From Burkholderia sp. WSM2232 (lineage in GTDB: Bacteria > Pseudomonadota > Gammaproteobacteria > Burkholderiales > Burkholderiaceae): a stretch of DNA of 62,792 bases. Below are positions 38,359-45,946 of the stretch, one piece after another. Location: the NCBI RefSeq assembly GCF_000472545.1, contig NZ_AWZV01000007.1, forward strand, positions 192,466 to 255,257, in the 5' to 3' direction. A model generated the notes under the pieces. The model was not told the DNA's origin. It ran no database searches and saw only the letters and a list, made by a program, of their open reading frames with translations. Position numbers and translations under genes: made by a program. The first letter of the stretch is position 1. Each line of letters starts with the position of its first letter.

Positions 38359-38535
38359 ACGTTGCGGCCCTATGCAGACAGTGGTTGACGCGTGTGCGCT
38401 GAACGGTGCTCATTGTGCGGTCCTGTTGCGTGCCGCAGGGCGGACACGATGCGCGCCATGTTACCGCAGGCGTTTGCAACCGCGCGCCATCGGCCGCGCC
38501 TGGGACCTGCCAGCGGCGTGCGCCGGTGGCACGGC

Positions 38536-39438
38536 TCAGCCGGTCTTGATGGGCTGCTTCGGCGCGCCTTGTGGCTCGAGCCCGAAGCGCTCATATTGCG
38601 CGATCACCTGCGCACCGAACAGCAGCAATGTCGCAAGCCACTCCAGGCTGAACAGAATGACGATCGCCATGGTGAGCGACCCGTAGACCACGCTGACTTG
38701 GGAAAGCGTGGCGAAGTACCACACCAGCACGTGCCGCGTGATCTCCCACAACACGGCGGCGACAATGCCGCCAAACAGCGCGTGTTTGATGGATGGCCGC
38801 CCGACCGGCATCACCATATAGATCGACGTCAACACGAAAATCTCGCCTGCCAGGCCGAGCAGGTACAGCAGCACGCGCGAAGGGCCCTGCAGCGAAACAT
38901 ACGTGCCGAAGAAGTCGAAGCCTTCTGCGCCTACCGCCTCGAGTCCGCTCGACACGACGGTAACAATGAGCGCCCCGACGCCGAGAAACAGGATGTAGCA
39001 ATATGGCAGCAGCGCGGAAAGCAGGAAGTGGCGCCGCCTGATGGCCACGCGATGAACGAAGATCAGCGACATCGCGTTTTCCAGCACCGTGAAGGCAAGC
39101 GAACTGAAGAACAGCATCGTGACAAACAGCACCCAGCCGATCACCGCGCGATGGGCGAGAAAATTGGCCAATTCATGCACGAGCGCGCGCGACTGGCCAG
39201 GCACGAGCCACTGCAAGAGGTGCCCCAGGGCGGGCAGCAAAACATGCTGCGGCACGACGCGCGACAGTGCAATGACGATCAGTATCATCAGCGGCACGAT
39301 GGAAAGCAGCGCGTAATAGGCGACCGCGCCGGCGAGCAGCAGCCCCTGGTTCGCGCGGAAAGCCTTCAACGTTTCGAGCGTGAAGCGGCCGGGATGTTGT
39401 GCGACGTAACGCGTGCGCCGATCGATGATGAAGTGCAT
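38536..39438 (-). CDS. YihY/BrkB-family membrane protein
   Basis: The protein has 300 residues and six transmembrane helices. GLLLAGAVAYYALLSIVPLMI is the family's first-helix motif; VLENAMSLIFVHR, GGIVAAVLWEITRHVL and VYGSLTMAIVILFSLEW follow. Often named ribonuclease BN by error, this family (UPF0761) is better viewed as a membrane protein or exporter of unknown substrate. It is divergent from the exonuclease/ligase operon. Confidence 0.9.
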   Translation of the reverse strand: MHFIIDRRTRYVAQHPGRFTLETLKAFRANQGLLLAGAVAYYALLSIVPLMILIVIALSRVVPQHVLLPALGHLLQWLVPGQSRALVHELANFLAHRAVIGWVLFVTMLFFSSLAFTVLENAMSLIFVHRVAIRRRHFLLSALLPYCYILFLGVGALIVTVVSSGLEAVGAEGFDFFGTYVSLQGPSRVLLYLLGLAGEIFVLTSIYMVMPVGRPSIKHALFGGIVAAVLWEITRHVLVWYFATLSQVSVVYGSLTMAIVILFSLEWLATLLLFGAQVIAQYERFGLEPQGAPKQPIKTG

Positions 39439-39639
39439 GGGGCCTCGCCACGCGCGGGTCGCGGGCCGCCGGCGGGCGGCGCATACCTACGCGCTTTACA
39501 TCCGGGGCAAGCAAGAATGCCGCCATGCCCGAAGCGGCGTTGTTCAAACAGGTCGCAAAGCGGCGGGCGTAACCTCTCACGCATTGCTTCCGGCCGCGCC
39601 AGCACCGCCGGGAATAGGCTTTGCTTCCTTACGTGCAAC

Positions 39640-40809
39640 ATGGCATTCGAACCAGCATCGAATATCGCAGCGGACCATGCCGGCCCCGGGGACCTCGTGA
39701 TTGCACGGCCAGAGGGTTTGTATTGTCCGCCGGGCGATTTTTATATCGATCCGTGGCAGCCGGTCGAGCGCGCCGTGATTACGCATGCCCATTCGGATCA
39801 CGCCCGCTTCGGGCATCGGCATTATCTGGCGTCGCGCGCGGGGGCGAACGTGCTGCTCTCGCGCCTGCCTGACATCTCGCTGCAAACGCTTGCATACGGC
39901 GAGCGGCTCGACATTAACGGCGTGACCGTGTCGCTGCATCCGGCGGGACATGTACTGGGTTCCGCGCAACTGCGCATCGAGCACCGTGGCCGCGCGTGGG
40001 TCGCTTCCGGCGACTACAAGCTCGACCCCGATCCCACGTGCGATGCATTTGAGCCGGTGCGTTGCGACACGTTTATCACCGAATCCACTTTCGGTCTGCC
40101 GATCTACCGTTGGGACCCGCCGCAAAGCGTGTTCGATGGCGTGGACTCATGGTGGCGTCACAACGCCGCCCAAGGCCGCGCATCGGTCCTGTTCTGCTAT
40201 TCGTTCGGCAAGGCGCAGCGCGTTCTTGCGAGCGTCGACGCGGCCATCGGGCCGATCTTCTGCCATGGCGCAGTGGAGCCGCTCAATCGCGCGTATCGCG
40301 AGGCCGGTGTGCACTTGCCGCCGATACGGCTCGTCAGCGAAATTGCGCCGAAAGACAAGGCCGTGTTCAAAGAGGCGCTGATTGTCGCGCCGCCCTCGGC
40401 GCAGGGCAGCGCGTGGCTCAGACGCTTCGGCGACTATAGCGACGCGTTCGCGTCGGGCTGGATGCGCTTGCGTGGCGCGCGCCGCAGACGCGGCGTCGAC
40501 CGCGGCTTCGTGCTTTCCGATCATGCGGATTGGCCCGCACTGCAAACGGCGATTCACGCGAGCGGCGCAGAGCGTGTGATCGTCACACATGGTTCTGTCG
40601 AGCCGATGGTGCGCTGGCTGCGCGAGCAGGGCCTTGAGGCCGGCGCTTTCGCGACGCAATATGGCGACGATACCGTCGAAGCGGACGCACTCGGCGGGGC
40701 TGACACTGACACGGCTGCACAAGGCGCCGTTGCACAAGAAAGCGTCGCGCCTCACCAAAGCAACGAAGCCCCCGCTGCCGAGCTGGACGACACCGCGAGC
40801 CGTTCATGA
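39640..40809 (+). CDS. Ligase-associated DNA exonuclease (metallo-beta-lactamase/beta-CASP type)
   Basis: The protein has 389 residues. Metal-binding HAHSDHARFGH is at ~48-58, further motifs are HPAGHVLGSAQL, SGDYKLDPDPTCDAFEPV and FITESTFGLPIYRW, and the C-terminal HxDH-like region is VLSDHADWPAL. This is the exonuclease found beside ATP-dependent ligases in bacterial damage-response clusters, not a lactamase. The last ~45 residues are low-complexity (Ala, Asp, Thr, Gln). The start is somewhat uncertain because no strong ribosome site precedes ATG 39640. Its stop overlaps the ligase start as ATGA. Confidence 0.88.
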   Translation: MAFEPASNIAADHAGPGDLVIARPEGLYCPPGDFYIDPWQPVERAVITHAHSDHARFGHRHYLASRAGANVLLSRLPDISLQTLAYGERLDINGVTVSLHPAGHVLGSAQLRIEHRGRAWVASGDYKLDPDPTCDAFEPVRCDTFITESTFGLPIYRWDPPQSVFDGVDSWWRHNAAQGRASVLFCYSFGKAQRVLASVDAAIGPIFCHGAVEPLNRAYREAGVHLPPIRLVSEIAPKDKAVFKEALIVAPPSAQGSAWLRRFGDYSDAFASGWMRLRGARRRRGVDRGFVLSDHADWPALQTAIHASGAERVIVTHGSVEPMVRWLREQGLEAGAFATQYGDDTVEADALGGADTDTAAQGAVAQESVAPHQSNEAPAAELDDTASRS

Positions 40810-42491
40810 AGCGCTTCGCTGCTCTCTATACCGCGCTCGACGCGACCACCTCCACGCATGACAAACTGGAGGCGCTCACCAGCTACTTCTCCGTAGCCGA
40901 GCCTGAAGACGCGGCATGGGCGTCGTACTTTCTGGCGGGCGGCAAGCCGCGGCAGTCGGTGCCTACGCGCCTGCTCACTGAGTTCGCACGCGAACGCGCG
41001 GGCTTGCCCGCATGGCTATTCGAGGAGTCCTATCACGCAGTGGGCGATCTTGCGGAGACCATCGCGCATATTCTGCCGCCCGCGCAACGCAACTCCGAAC
41101 TCGGACTGACACAGTGGATCGAGCAGCGCGTGCTGCCCTTGCGCGGTCTCGCGCCCGAAGAGTTGCGCCCGCGTCTTTTCAGCTATTGGGACGAACTCGA
41201 CTGGAGTGGTCGTTTTCTGCTCACCAAGCTGATTGGCGGCGGCTTTCGCGTGGGCGTCGCGCGGCAACTGGTGGTGCGCGCGCTGGCCGAGGTGGCGGGC
41301 ATTGATCACAAGCGCATTGCGCAGCGCATGGTCGGATGGACCGATTCACGGCAAAAGCCAGACGCCGCGCGTTATTTGCGGCTCATCGCGCCCGAGGCGG
41401 CCGATGCTGCGGGTGACGACGCGCAGCGTGCGATAGAGCGTCACGACAGCGATCTTGGCTTGCCGTATCCGTTTTTTCTCGCGCATCCACTGCAGGCCGA
41501 ACCGGGGACACTGGGCGATCCGGCACGCTGGCTGATTGAATGGAAGTGGGACGGCATTCGCGCGCAACTCGTCAAGCGGGCGGGACGAGTGTGGTTGTGG
41601 TCGCGCGGCGAGGACCTGATTACCGATCGCTTTCCCGAAGTCGCCGCGCTCGGCGACGTGCTGCCGGACGGTTTCGTGATCGACGGTGAAATTCTCGCGT
41701 GGGAACCTGGCGCTGCCGCGCCGTTGCCGTTCGCGCGGCTGCAACCGCGCATTGCGCGCAAGACGCTGACCAAAAAAGTCCTCGCTGACTCGCCGGCCGC
41801 ATTGCTTGCCTACGATCTGCTGGAAGCACATGGCGAGGACCTGCGCATGACGCCGCTCGCCGAGCGGCGCGCGCGTCTGGACTCGCTTGCTGTGTCGCTC
41901 GACAACCCGCCCGCACGCGATCTGCTGCGCGTTTCGCCGCTCGTTTGCGGTGCCGACTGGCAGGCACTTGCCGCGCTTCGTGACGAGAGCCGCGCACGCG
42001 GCGTCGAAGGGCTGATGCTGAAAGAGCGCGAGTCGCTGTACGGGGTGGGCCGCACGAAAGCGTCCGGCACATGGTGGAAATGGAAGATCGATCCTTATGC
42101 AGTAGACGCAGTACTGGTTTATGCACAACGCGGACATGGCCGCCGCGCAAGCCTGTACACCGATTTCACCTTCGCAGTGTGGAACGAAGCCAACGGGGTT
42201 CGCACGCTTGTGCCGTTCGCCAAGGCCTATTCGGGTCTTACCGATGAGGAAATGCGCCAGGTTGACGCAATCGTGCGCAAGACTACGATCGAGAAGTTCG
42301 GACCGGTGCGCAGTGTCACGCCGACACTCGTATTCGAAATCGGCTTCGAGGGCATTCAGGCGAGTTCGCGCCACAAGTCCGGCGTGGCCGTGCGCTTTCC
42401 GCGCATGCTGCGCTGGCGCACGGACAAGCATATCGACGACGCCGATACGCTCGCGATGCTGAAAGGTTTCATTGACGATCGGGCGGCTTGA
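40806..42491 (+). CDS. ATP-dependent DNA ligase (damage-response type)
   Basis: The protein has 561 residues. An N-terminal helical DNA-binding domain (KRFAALYTALDAT through KRIAQRMVGW) is followed by the nucleotidyltransferase core: adenylated Lys at ~247 in EWKWDGIRAQL, FVIDGEIL, VEGLMLKERESLYG and WWKWK, then an OB-fold. It joins DNA nicks using ATP, unlike the essential NAD+ ligase LigA. ATGA coupling to the exonuclease gene indicates one repair unit. In many bacteria the cluster also has an Lhr-type helicase and the PdeM phosphoesterase; neither is adjacent here. Confidence 0.93.
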   Translation: MKRFAALYTALDATTSTHDKLEALTSYFSVAEPEDAAWASYFLAGGKPRQSVPTRLLTEFARERAGLPAWLFEESYHAVGDLAETIAHILPPAQRNSELGLTQWIEQRVLPLRGLAPEELRPRLFSYWDELDWSGRFLLTKLIGGGFRVGVARQLVVRALAEVAGIDHKRIAQRMVGWTDSRQKPDAARYLRLIAPEAADAAGDDAQRAIERHDSDLGLPYPFFLAHPLQAEPGTLGDPARWLIEWKWDGIRAQLVKRAGRVWLWSRGEDLITDRFPEVAALGDVLPDGFVIDGEILAWEPGAAAPLPFARLQPRIARKTLTKKVLADSPAALLAYDLLEAHGEDLRMTPLAERRARLDSLAVSLDNPPARDLLRVSPLVCGADWQALAALRDESRARGVEGLMLKERESLYGVGRTKASGTWWKWKIDPYAVDAVLVYAQRGHGRRASLYTDFTFAVWNEANGVRTLVPFAKAYSGLTDEEMRQVDAIVRKTTIEKFGPVRSVTPTLVFEIGFEGIQASSRHKSGVAVRFPRMLRWRTDKHIDDADTLAMLKGFIDDRAA

Positions 42492-42605
42492 ACGTCGCTG
42501 TCATTCAGAATGCATGTAATCAACCACGCGGTGCAGCGCGGGAGCGAATCTTGCGGCCGTGCGCCGGGTGCCGCGACGCGGCAAGCAGCGACCAGGGAGG
42601 CAAGC

Positions 42606-43064
42606 GTGACGCTCGATAACCGACTCGACGACAGTGAAGACGTGGTTGTATGGCGGCCTATCCAGTATGCGATGGCTTCACATCGCCGCGTGCTGGTGGT
42701 GGACGACTATCGCGAGGCGGCGGACGCGCTGCAGATGCTGTTGAACGCGGACGGCTTCGAATGCCGCGCACTGGAAGACCCGCACGAAGTATGCGAGATG
42801 GCGTGCGCGTGGCAGCCGTTTGCCGTGGTGCTCGACATCAAGATGCCGGGACTCGACGGCTTCGAGCTTGCGCGGCGCTTGCGCGCGCATCCGGCCACGG
42901 CGCACATGTTGCTCGTGGCATGCACGGCCTTTGCCTCGCGTGACGACCGCGCTCGCGCGCGTGCCGTCGGTTTCGACGCGCATTGTGCAAAGCCGCTCAC
43001 GCCGGAGCGGCTGCTGCGCGTGCTCGAATCCGCAGCGGCCCTGCATGCGGCAGGGCCGCCGTAA
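42606..43064 (+). CDS. Single-domain response regulator (REC only)
   Basis: The protein has 152 residues. After a ~26-residue lead comes one receiver domain: acidic pair in VLVVDDY, phospho-acceptor Asp in VVLDIKMPGLDGF, switch Thr in ACTAFAS, and Lys in CAKPLTPERLL. There is no output domain, so it works by protein contact or as a phosphate relay. The GTG start at 42606 follows AGGGAGG (42594-42600); ATG 42672 is the alternative. No histidine kinase is adjacent. Its place 114 bp after the ligase gene need not mean shared function. Confidence 0.85.
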   Translation: MTLDNRLDDSEDVVVWRPIQYAMASHRRVLVVDDYREAADALQMLLNADGFECRALEDPHEVCEMACAWQPFAVVLDIKMPGLDGFELARRLRAHPATAHMLLVACTAFASRDDRARARAVGFDAHCAKPLTPERLLRVLESAAALHAAGPP

Positions 43065-43370
43065 AGCCTGCGCGAGCTTTGAAAAAACTGCGATTAGCCG
43101 ATTGCGGTACAGAGGTCGAGCGTTCCGCGTCGCGCGTTCCGCATTGTACGTTCCATATATGCCCCCCGCAGTTTCATGAGTCGCCGCACAGCCACTGGCA
43201 AGCTGCCATTGCCATGCTTCATTTTCGAGCTTTTCGCTTCGACACGCACTGCTTGCGTCATGCATGCACTGCCCATATCGCACGCCCCGCTGGCCCGCCA
43301 GTTGCTGATTCGGCAATGATGCCGTGCGCTTCGCACGCCGCACATGTTCATCAGCATTCTGGAGGATCGT
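43065..43370. other. Intergenic region, no gene seen
   Basis: 306 bp between the response regulator and SDR genes. Three spaced cgttcc hexamers (about 43119-43154) resemble a cluster of GGAAC-type sites on the minus strand. Beyond these and the SDR ribosome site I see nothing. Confidence 0.45.
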
Positions 43371-44237
43371 ATGAGCGACACAGAACGTCCCACACCGCCG
43401 TTCGAAGGGCAACAGCAGAATCAGACGCCGGGCCGCACTGCGCCGATGCAACCGCAGCCCGATCACGGCGAGAAGTCATATAAGGGTTCGGGCCGGCTTG
43501 CGGGCAAGGCGGCGATCATCACCGGTGGCGACAGCGGCATTGGCCGCGCGGTGGCCATTGCGTTCGCGCGCGAAGGCGCGGACGTGCTGATCGCCTATCT
43601 GAACGAAGACGACGATGCGCGCGAAACCGCGCGCTGGGTCGAAGAAGCAGGCCGCAAGGCGGTGCTGATGCCCGGCGACATTACGGACCCCGCGCATTGC
43701 AACGCGATTGTCGACAAAGCGGTGCAGGAATTCGGCCGGCTCGATGTGGTCGTGAACAACGCTGCGTATCAGATGACCTACCCGTCTCTCGACGCAATCA
43801 CCGACGAAGAGTGGGACAAGACCTTCGATACCAATATCGGCGCGATGTTCAGGATCACGCGCGCGGCGGTGAAGCACATGAAGCCGGGCGGTGCGATTGT
43901 GAACACCACGTCGATCAACGCGGACCATCCGAATCCCGGTTTGCTCGCCTATGCGACCACCAAGGGCGCGATCCAGAATTTCACCGGCGGGCTTGCGCAA
44001 CTGTTGGCCGAGCAGGGCATTCGCGTGAATTGCGTCGCGCCTGGGCCCATCTGGACACCGCTCATTCCGTCGACCATGCCGCCGGAAAAAGTCGAAAAAT
44101 TCGGCCAGCAGGTGCCGATGAAACGGCCAGGCCAACCCGCCGAGCTCGCACCGGCTTACGTCATGCTCGCCTCCGACGAAGCCAGTTATATCTCTGGCGC
44201 GACTATCGCCGTGACGGGCGGCTCGCCGATTATTTAG
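43371..44237 (+). CDS. SDR-family oxidoreductase, YghA/YhxC-like
   Basis: The protein has 288 residues. A ~45-residue Pro/Gln-rich lead is followed by a Rossmann domain: TGGDSGIGRAVAIAFAREGAD, VVNNAAYQ, catalytic Tyr/Lys in LAYATTKG, NCVAPGPIWTPLIPS and a C-terminal ISGATIAVTGG. The N-terminal lead and the TGGDSGIG form are typical of the YghA/YhxC/GsiB-like stress SDRs. NADP(H) use and substrate cannot be decided. A GGAGG site precedes ATG 43371. Confidence 0.9.
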   Translation: MSDTERPTPPFEGQQQNQTPGRTAPMQPQPDHGEKSYKGSGRLAGKAAIITGGDSGIGRAVAIAFAREGADVLIAYLNEDDDARETARWVEEAGRKAVLMPGDITDPAHCNAIVDKAVQEFGRLDVVVNNAAYQMTYPSLDAITDEEWDKTFDTNIGAMFRITRAAVKHMKPGGAIVNTTSINADHPNPGLLAYATTKGAIQNFTGGLAQLLAEQGIRVNCVAPGPIWTPLIPSTMPPEKVEKFGQQVPMKRPGQPAELAPAYVMLASDEASYISGATIAVTGGSPII

Positions 44238-44263
44238 GCATATTGATCAATCCGCAGGGCGGC

Positions 44264-44289
44264 GCTGTCTGCACAGGCGGGCAGACAGC
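44264..44289. repeat. 9-bp inverted repeat between SDR and paoA
   Basis: Perfect arms gctgtctgc / gcagacagc enclose an 8-nt loop, 27 bp after the SDR stop. No T-run follows, so it may be a weak terminator or an operator for the oxidoreductase operon. Confidence 0.5.
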
Positions 44290-44411
44290 AGCTGCGCGCC
44301 ACGCCGCCCGTTGGCATCCAATCCGTTTTCCTGCCGGGCACAGCGATTGCGCGCGTGATTAGTTCGTTTGTAGCGCTCCCTGTGCGTGACCCATCGTCAG
44401 GAGAATCCCCA

Positions 44412-44945
44412 ATGAATACTTCTACTGCGGAAATGCCGCTGGACGTCGTGCCGGACGACGTCCAGCGCGTGCCGGTCAGCTTCGACATCAACGGTAAGCG
44501 GCATGAGTTCCAGTTGCAAGCCTGGACGTCGCTGCTCGATATGCTGCGCGAACACTGTCACCTGACCGGCACCAAGAAAGGCTGCGATCACGGCCAATGC
44601 GGCGCGTGCACCGCGATTGTGAACGGTCAGCGGATCAACACGTGCCTTGCGCTCGCGGTGGTACACGACGGCGCGTCGATTACGACAATCGAAGGACTGG
44701 CGAACGGCGAAGCGCTACACCCTGTACAGCAGGCCTTTATCGATCACGATGCCTTTCAATGCGGTTACTGCACGCCGGGCCAGATCTGCTCCGCCGTCGC
44801 GATGCTGCAGGAAGGCCACGCGAAAACCGCCGACGAGGTGCGCGAACTGATGAGCGGCAACCTGTGCCGCTGCGGTGCCTATGCCAACATTGTCGCTGCA
44901 ATTCTCGATGCAGCCGACAAGGCCGATGAAGGAGCGCGGCCATGA
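44412..44945 (+). CDS. paoA: Aldehyde oxidoreductase, 2Fe-2S subunit
   Basis: The protein has 177 residues and passes electrons from the molybdenum site to FAD. Two [2Fe-2S] clusters are encoded: plant-ferredoxin-like CDHGQCGAC with a later Cys, and CGYCTPGQICS with GNLCRCGAY. It resembles E. coli PaoA (YagT), but the N-terminus (MNTSTAEMPLDVVPDD) has no twin-arginine signal, so this enzyme should be cytoplasmic. The start follows a weak GGAGAA site ~7 nt upstream. It overlaps paoB by 4 nt. Confidence 0.92.
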   Translation: MNTSTAEMPLDVVPDDVQRVPVSFDINGKRHEFQLQAWTSLLDMLREHCHLTGTKKGCDHGQCGACTAIVNGQRINTCLALAVVHDGASITTIEGLANGEALHPVQQAFIDHDAFQCGYCTPGQICSAVAMLQEGHAKTADEVRELMSGNLCRCGAYANIVAAILDAADKADEGARP

Positions 44946-45946
44946 ACCGCTTCTCCTACACGCGCGCGAGCGAAGTGCCGCAAGCTATCCAGCAGCACCG
45001 CGAGAATCGCGCCGCTGCGTTTATCGCGGGCGGCACGAATCTGGTGGACTTGTGGCGCGAGGACGTCGCGCATCCGCAGTTCGTGGTGGACATCAACCGT
45101 CTGCCGCTCAAGCAGATCGAACCGACCACTGCGGGCGGACTGAAGATCGGCGCGCTCGTGACCAACAGCGCAGCCGCTTACGATGCCACGGTCAACGCCC
45201 GCTACCCGTTGCTTGCAAAGGCGATTCTTGCGGGCGCGTCGCCGCAGATCCGGAACGTTGCAAGCGTCGGCGGCAATCTGCTGCAACGCACGCGCTGCCT
45301 CTATTTCTACGATGCCGGCACGCGCTGCAACAAGCGCGAGCCCGGCACGGGCTGTCCGGCGATGGAAGGCGTGAACCGCATGCATGCGATTCTTGGCGCA
45401 AGCGAACACTGTATCGCCGTGCATCCGTCGGACATGTGCGTTGCGCTCGCCGCGCTCGACGCCACGGTGCACGTGTCCGGTCCCGAGGGCTCGCGTGTGT
45501 TGCCGTTCGCCGACTTCCACCGCTTGCCAGGCGACACGCCCCATATCGACACGAACCTGGGCGACGACGAGCTGATTACCGCAGTGGAACTGCCAAAGCA
45601 GGGCTTCGCGGCGCATCATGCTTACGTGAAAGTGCGCGACAGGGCCTCGTATGCGTTCGCGCTGGTCTCGGTGGCGCTCGGGCTCGAACTGGATGGCGAC
45701 ACGATTGTCGACGCGCACTGCGCGCTCGGCGGCGTTGCGCACAAGCCGTGGCGCGATGTGGACGCGGAAGCGTCGCTGCGCGGCAGGCCGCTGAATGCGG
45801 ACACGGTGCGCAGTTTCGCCACCGACTTGCTGCGCGAGGCGCGCGGCCGCCGCGGCAACGCGTTCAAGATCGAACTGACGGCGCGCGCTATCGAGCGCGC
45901 TTTCGCGCTGGCAGCGCAACGTTCACTGGAGGAACCGGCGCCATGA
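44942..45946 (+). CDS. paoB: Aldehyde oxidoreductase, FAD subunit
   Basis: The protein has 334 residues. The FAD-binding signature FIAGGTNLVDL is near the N-terminus, and a later conserved region is IRNVASVGGNLLQRTRC. A Cys-rich insert (RCLYFYDAGTRCNKREPGTG followed by two more Cys) fits the extra [4Fe-4S] cluster of PaoB/HCR-beta-type subunits. It links the Fe-S subunit to an external acceptor. ATGA overlaps on both sides couple it to paoA and paoC. Confidence 0.92.
   Translation: MNRFSYTRASEVPQAIQQHRENRAAAFIAGGTNLVDLWREDVAHPQFVVDINRLPLKQIEPTTAGGLKIGALVTNSAAAYDATVNARYPLLAKAILAGASPQIRNVASVGGNLLQRTRCLYFYDAGTRCNKREPGTGCPAMEGVNRMHAILGASEHCIAVHPSDMCVALAALDATVHVSGPEGSRVLPFADFHRLPGDTPHIDTNLGDDELITAVELPKQGFAAHHAYVKVRDRASYAFALVSVALGLELDGDTIVDAHCALGGVAHKPWRDVDAEASLRGRPLNADTVRSFATDLLREARGRRGNAFKIELTARAIERAFALAAQRSLEEPAP

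Noticed and set aside
38392..39639. Long in-frame upstream extension of the exonuclease gene
   Set aside because: It runs antisense through the YihY gene. The product before MAFEPAS has no exonuclease similarity.
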